Source: a virus. From it: 22,422 bases of DNA. The position numbers and the translations under genes were made by a program. The notes beneath the pieces were generated by a model. The model saw nothing but the letters and a program-made list of their open reading frames with translations, ran no database searches and was not told the origin of the DNA. Below are positions 18,777 through 22,422 of this stretch, piece by piece (position 1 is the stretch's first letter; every line of letters starts with the position of its first letter). The stretch is from positions 1 through 22,422 of IMG/VR virus record IMGVR_UViG_3300013131_003009; one strand, given 5' to 3'.

Positions 18777-19454
18777 ATGAATTTCCTCCAGCTGGTTCAA
18801 CAGGCGCATTTGGAATGCGGCATGTCCGGCAGTACGCCGTCGCAGGTGCAAGGTCAAACCGGCCAGATCGGTCGGCTGATCAACTGGGTGAACGCGGCAT
18901 GGCAGGATATTCAAACTGCCCACCAAGACTGGGACTGGCTGCGTAAAAGCACCAGCGTCACCACGGTCGCCGGACAAGGGATATACCTGCCGGCGGACTT
19001 TGGGCTGTCCGATTTTGGCCGCTGGGATCAGGACACCATGCGCAATTACGTGACCAGCAGCGGCACCAATTCCGAAGTGTTCATGACACCGATCACTTAT
19101 GACGAGTGGCGTGACACCTATCTCTTCAACGCCAACCGCAACGTCCACACCCGGCCGCTGCATGTGGCGATCAGCCCGGCCAAAGGCCTGTGCCTTGGTC
19201 CCTTGCCGGACAGCGGGTACACCGTGACAGCCGACTACTACGCCGCACCCACGGATCTGGTGCAGAACGCTGATACCCCGGCGCTGCCGACCCAATTCCA
19301 CTGGGCGATTATCTACCGCGCCATGATGAGCTACGGCATGTTTGAAGCGGCGCCAGAAGTCTATCAGCGCGGCGAGCTGGAGTTTTCCAAGCTGATGCGT
19401 CGCATGACGGCGGACCGCCTGCCGGAGATGCAGGTTCCGGGAGCGCTCGCATGA
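18777..19454 (+). CDS. head-tail adaptor protein (SU10/T7 gp11-like)
   Basis: A 225-aa protein starting MNFLQLVQQAHLECGMSG. Conserved traits are the N-terminal helix, RLINWVNAAWQDIQTAHQDW with DW-x-WLRK, and a beta domain including ISPAKGLCLGPLPDSGYTVT and ADYYAAPTDLVQNAD. The end has HWAIIYRAMMSYGMFEAAPE. This is the adaptor type that forms a 12-mer ring under the portal in short-tailed phages such as SU10 and T7. It overlaps the next gene by ATGA. Confidence 0.8.
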   Translation: MNFLQLVQQAHLECGMSGSTPSQVQGQTGQIGRLINWVNAAWQDIQTAHQDWDWLRKSTSVTTVAGQGIYLPADFGLSDFGRWDQDTMRNYVTSSGTNSEVFMTPITYDEWRDTYLFNANRNVHTRPLHVAISPAKGLCLGPLPDSGYTVTADYYAAPTDLVQNADTPALPTQFHWAIIYRAMMSYGMFEAAPEVYQRGELEFSKLMRRMTADRLPEMQVPGALA

Positions 19455-21475
19455 AGCTGCCACCCGTCAAGTATGACGTCGTGATGCTGCAAGGCGGCCT
19501 CGATGAGGTAACGCCGACGCTGTCGCTTCCCCCCGGTGTGGCGCGTCGCGCGATGAATTTTGAATGCTCGATCAATGGCGGCTATTCCCGCATCGCCGGG
19601 TACGAGCGCTTTGATGGACATACCAGCCCTTCCGCGCCGCACTATTCGCATCTGATTGGCGCGATCACCGGTGTAGCCGTGGGCGATACGGTGACCGGTT
19701 CGGTGACGGGCGCCACAGGCTTGGTGATCGCCATTTCCGCGGACGGCTTGATTGTGACCCGGGAGACGCTGCTGTTTGCCGGGGGTGAGGATGTGCTGTT
19801 GGGCGGCGTCAGCCAAGGCACGCTGACTCAGGTCGATGAGACCGTAGCGGATGGCCTGCAGGACGCGCAATACCAGCTGCTGGTGGCCGATGAATACCGC
19901 AAGGATATTGCCGCAGTGCCGGGATCCGGAGCGGTGCTTGGGGTGATTTATTACAACGACACGGTGTACGCCTTCCGTGCAAATGCGGCTGGCACCGGGG
20001 TGGATTTGTATGCGTCTTTGGCTGCAGGATGGACTTTGATTTCGCTTGGTTTTGAGCTATTATTTTCACTAGGGATAACTGCGCCCGCTGAAGGCATCAC
20101 CCTGACGGGGGATGTGAGCGGCGCGACGGCTGTCCTGTCCCGCGTGGCGACCGAGTCGGGCGCATGGGGAACGACCGCTGCCGGTCGGTTTATATTGTCT
20201 TCCGTCACCGGCACTTTCCAAGCAGGCGAAACCGTCAACACGGGTCTGGCCACCGTGGCCGGTCCGGCGACGCCCATTACACTGCTGCCCGGCGGGCGCT
20301 ATGAAATGGTGGTGGGTAACTTCGGAGGCGGCACCGCGAACTATCGCGTGTATGGCTGCGACGGGGTGAATCGCGCGTTTGAATTTGACGGCACGGTGTT
20401 TGTGCCAATTGCCACCGGAATGCCGGTGGATACCCCAGAACATATTGCAGTTCACAAACAGCATCTGTTTGTGAGCTTTGGCTCGTCCCTGCAGTTCAGT
20501 TCACTTGGAGAACCATACCGGTTCCAAGCGTTGCTGGGGGCGGGGGAGTTGGCCATGAGCGGCCCACTGACTGCGCTGTTGGTGCTGCCCGGCGATCAGT
20601 CGAGCGGCGCATTGGGTGTATATACACGCAACGATACGTCAGTGCTGTACGGATCGAGCGCGACGGATTTCAAGCTGTCGACGTTCAACACCGGAACAGG
20701 CGCTATTCCGTTCTCGGGTCAGACGCTGGATCAGGCGTATGTTTTCGATGATCGCGGCCTGATCAGCCTCGGGACAGCGATCAACTTCGGCAACTTCGTG
20801 TCCGGATCGCTGACCATGAACATGCGCAAGTTTGTGCAGAAGAATCGCAATCTGGTCTCGGCCAGCATGATCAACCGCGAGAAGGCGCAGTACCGAGTGT
20901 TCTTTAGCAACGGTGATGGGCTGTATGCCACGATGGTGAACGGCAAGTTTGTCGGCGCGATGCCGGTACGCTTCCCGCATCCGGTGACCTGCTGTTGCAG
21001 CGGCGAGACGCTGTCTGGCGGTGAAGTGTCGTACTTTGGTTCGACCGATGGTTTTGTGTACATGCTTGACATTGGCGCCAGCTTTGACGGACAGGACATT
21101 CCGGCCAACGTGACGCTGGTCTACAACAGCACAGGATCCCCTCGGGTATTGAAACGCTACCGCAAGGCGGCGTTGGAAATGACGGGTGACGCCTACGCAG
21201 AGTTTGCGCTGGGCTACGCGCTGGGCTACCGCTCAACCGAATACGGGCAGGCCAACGACGGTGGTTACAACAACGATTTTCGATCATCCTTTTTTGATAA
21301 TGCAAGCTGGGATACAGCGATCTACGACTTGTCGGATGTGCATCCGGCAGAGATCGCGCTGACAGGGGCTGCAGAAAACATCGCGGTCTATATTTCGTCA
21401 GTGTCCAACCTGTTCAAACAATTCACAGTGAATAGCCTGATCTTTCACTACACACCACGGCGAGGTCTGCGATGA
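19451..21475 (+). CDS. tail nozzle-like protein (T7 gp12/SU10 type)
   Basis: A 674-aa beta-rich protein directly after the adaptor. It has a propeller-like outline: LPPGVARRAMNFECSINGGY with the early SRIAGYERFDG, later GDGLYATMVNGKFVGAMPVR, then FHYTPRRGLR at the end. Two glycine/threonine-rich segments, about residues 75-130 (GDTVTGSVTGATGLVIAISA) and 210-275 (GDVSGATAVLSRVATESGAW), look like copies of one inserted beta domain. In T7 the nozzle closes the tail and binds fibres and cell surface. Position and composition support the call; no single diagnostic residue is available. Confidence 0.7.
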   Translation: MKLPPVKYDVVMLQGGLDEVTPTLSLPPGVARRAMNFECSINGGYSRIAGYERFDGHTSPSAPHYSHLIGAITGVAVGDTVTGSVTGATGLVIAISADGLIVTRETLLFAGGEDVLLGGVSQGTLTQVDETVADGLQDAQYQLLVADEYRKDIAAVPGSGAVLGVIYYNDTVYAFRANAAGTGVDLYASLAAGWTLISLGFELLFSLGITAPAEGITLTGDVSGATAVLSRVATESGAWGTTAAGRFILSSVTGTFQAGETVNTGLATVAGPATPITLLPGGRYEMVVGNFGGGTANYRVYGCDGVNRAFEFDGTVFVPIATGMPVDTPEHIAVHKQHLFVSFGSSLQFSSLGEPYRFQALLGAGELAMSGPLTALLVLPGDQSSGALGVYTRNDTSVLYGSSATDFKLSTFNTGTGAIPFSGQTLDQAYVFDDRGLISLGTAINFGNFVSGSLTMNMRKFVQKNRNLVSASMINREKAQYRVFFSNGDGLYATMVNGKFVGAMPVRFPHPVTCCCSGETLSGGEVSYFGSTDGFVYMLDIGASFDGQDIPANVTLVYNSTGSPRVLKRYRKAALEMTGDAYAEFALGYALGYRSTEYGQANDGGYNNDFRSSFFDNASWDTAIYDLSDVHPAEIALTGAAENIAVYISSVSNLFKQFTVNSLIFHYTPRRGLR

Positions 21476-22422
21476 ATTCATTTTACAACCATGGCTCTGC
21501 ACCGGCCCCAATGGCCCCGAACTCTTCTGCGGTGCTGCGCGCCGAGTTCGATGCGGTGATGGCCGGCTTTGACAAGATGCCAGTGCTGCCGGGAAATGCC
21601 GGGCTGTTGGTTCGGGTGAATGCTACAGGCGATGCACTGGAAGCCTCTAGCGCTATCGCAGGCCTGACTCTTACGGGCGGGACGATCAACGGTGCGGTCA
21701 TCGGCAACATCTCGCCCGCGGCCATTACTGGCACGACGATCACTGCCCCCATAATCAGCGGCGGCGCAGTCTCTGCCAGCGCCGGGTTTACCGGAAATCT
21801 CACCGGCAACGTGTCGGGGAGCATCACCAGCGCAGGGTCGTCGAGTTTTAACAATGTCACCGTGACTGGCACGCTGGATATGAGCGCCGGCACGGGTGGC
21901 ACCCTGACCGGGCTATCCTATCCTGCCGCTGCCACGGAAGCTGCCCACAAGCAATACGTGGACGATGTGGCCGCCGCTCTGGTAAATGGCGCACCGGCGA
22001 ACCTAAATACCTTATCTGAGCTGGCAGCATCGATCAATAACGATCCGGCGTACGCGGCAACGACAGCGGCTGACTTGGCCACCAAGTTACCGTTGGCAGG
22101 CGGCACCATGACGGGTCAGATCAACATGTCCGGCAACAAAATTACGGGGTTGCCGTACCCCTCTGTGGACACGGACGCCACGACCTTGGGATTTATGACG
22201 TCACTCTACGGCACTACCGCCGCCGCCGCTGTCAGCGCAGCCGCAGCGCTGACATCGGAAACTGCCGCCGCAAATTCGGCGACCAGTGCCGCTACGGCGG
22301 AGGCAAGCGCACTGACCTATTGGACCAACATCGAGGCGCAGGTGACGATCCCAATTACCCAGATGGCCGCCAACCTAATCAACACGCAGGCCATCGTGGT
22401 TGCCCACCACGCCTTTGCTTAA
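21472..22422 (+). CDS. tail fibre / appendage protein
   Basis: A 316-aa protein. A conserved virion-binding N-terminus (about 1-60; NSSAVLRAEFDAVMAGFDKM, LPGNAGLLVRVNATGDALEA) is followed by glycine/threonine/serine-rich repeats typical of beta-helical fibre shafts (SGGAVSASAGFTGNLTGNVS; GTLDMSAGTGGTLTGLSYP). The motif EAAHKQYVDDVAAAL appears, as in phage T4-type long fibres (A-x-x-K-x-Y-V-D). The C-terminal third is an Ala-rich coiled coil ending with VVAHHAFA. It starts by ATGA overlap with the nozzle gene and ends on the last base of the window. It is short for a receptor-binding fibre, so the tip may be encoded by further genes beyond the edge. Confidence 0.8.
   Translation: MNSFYNHGSAPAPMAPNSSAVLRAEFDAVMAGFDKMPVLPGNAGLLVRVNATGDALEASSAIAGLTLTGGTINGAVIGNISPAAITGTTITAPIISGGAVSASAGFTGNLTGNVSGSITSAGSSSFNNVTVTGTLDMSAGTGGTLTGLSYPAAATEAAHKQYVDDVAAALVNGAPANLNTLSELAASINNDPAYAATTAADLATKLPLAGGTMTGQINMSGNKITGLPYPSVDTDATTLGFMTSLYGTTAAAAVSAAAALTSETAAANSATSAATAEASALTYWTNIEAQVTIPITQMAANLINTQAIVVAHHAFA

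Noticed and set aside
1-22422. tRNA genes, att sites and integrase
   Set aside because: No cloverleaf with the conserved T-loop or integrase motifs was seen. The integration module may lie outside the window.

Overview
The window reads as most of the right half of a temperate, lambdoid-organised phage or prophage with a short-tail (podovirus-type) virion, infecting a Gram-negative host. The evidence is a CI-type S24 repressor facing a Cro-like gene, a nested Rz/Rz1 spanin pair (needed only where there is an outer membrane), an N4-gp56-type capsid protein, and a T7/SU10-like adaptor plus nozzle with no long-tail genes. The late genes are GC-rich; the segment left of the repressor is clearly AT-richer. 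No host genes, integrase, att site or tRNA were seen, so the host genus is not called.

Layout. 1-300: the start of a leftward early operon, with a pL-like promoter (203-231), a leader of about 160 nt and the first codons of a gene that leaves the window. 302-1658 (minus strand): a three-gene cassette read as HigB-like toxin, HigA-like antitoxin and SecB-like chaperone, i.e. a toxin-antitoxin-chaperone (TAC) system. It lies directly downstream of the repressor, where lambda carries rexAB, and ends in two terminators. 1730-2492: repressor gene and operator region. 2499-7447: rightward early operon of tightly overlapping genes: Cro-like, small accessory genes, an HNH protein, an O-like replication protein with an internal iteron origin, a candidate helicase loader, NinB, Ref, RusA and a Q-like antiterminator. 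An opposing WYL-like gene (2867-3157) interrupts its start.

7451-8937: a mobile element related to IS1595 elements. It has inverted repeats of about 23 bp, a perfect 8-bp target duplication (TTTAATTT), a truncated transposase and two unknown cargo genes transcribed from a promoter whose -35 box lies inside the right inverted repeat. It sits exactly between the stop codon of the Q-like gene and the late promoter and leaves both intact.

8944-9075: near-consensus late promoter, a 5' hairpin and two intrinsic terminators, the arrangement expected for Q-dependent antitermination. 9086-10411: lysis genes (M15 peptidase endolysin, holin candidate, Rz, Rz1, coiled-coil membrane protein). 10421-11144: three small conserved phage genes. 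11147-22422: packaging and virion genes (TerS, TerL, portal, two small proteins, scaffold, major capsid, a virion-region protein, adaptor, nozzle, tail fibre). The last gene ends on the last base of the window.

Control logic as inferred: CI binds related CGG-N4-CCG operators in pR and pL and keeps the early operons off, while the repressor side expresses CI and probably the TAC cassette in the lysogen. On induction, replication and recombination genes are made, the Q-like protein lets polymerase pass the terminators at 9002-9075, and lysis and virion genes follow.
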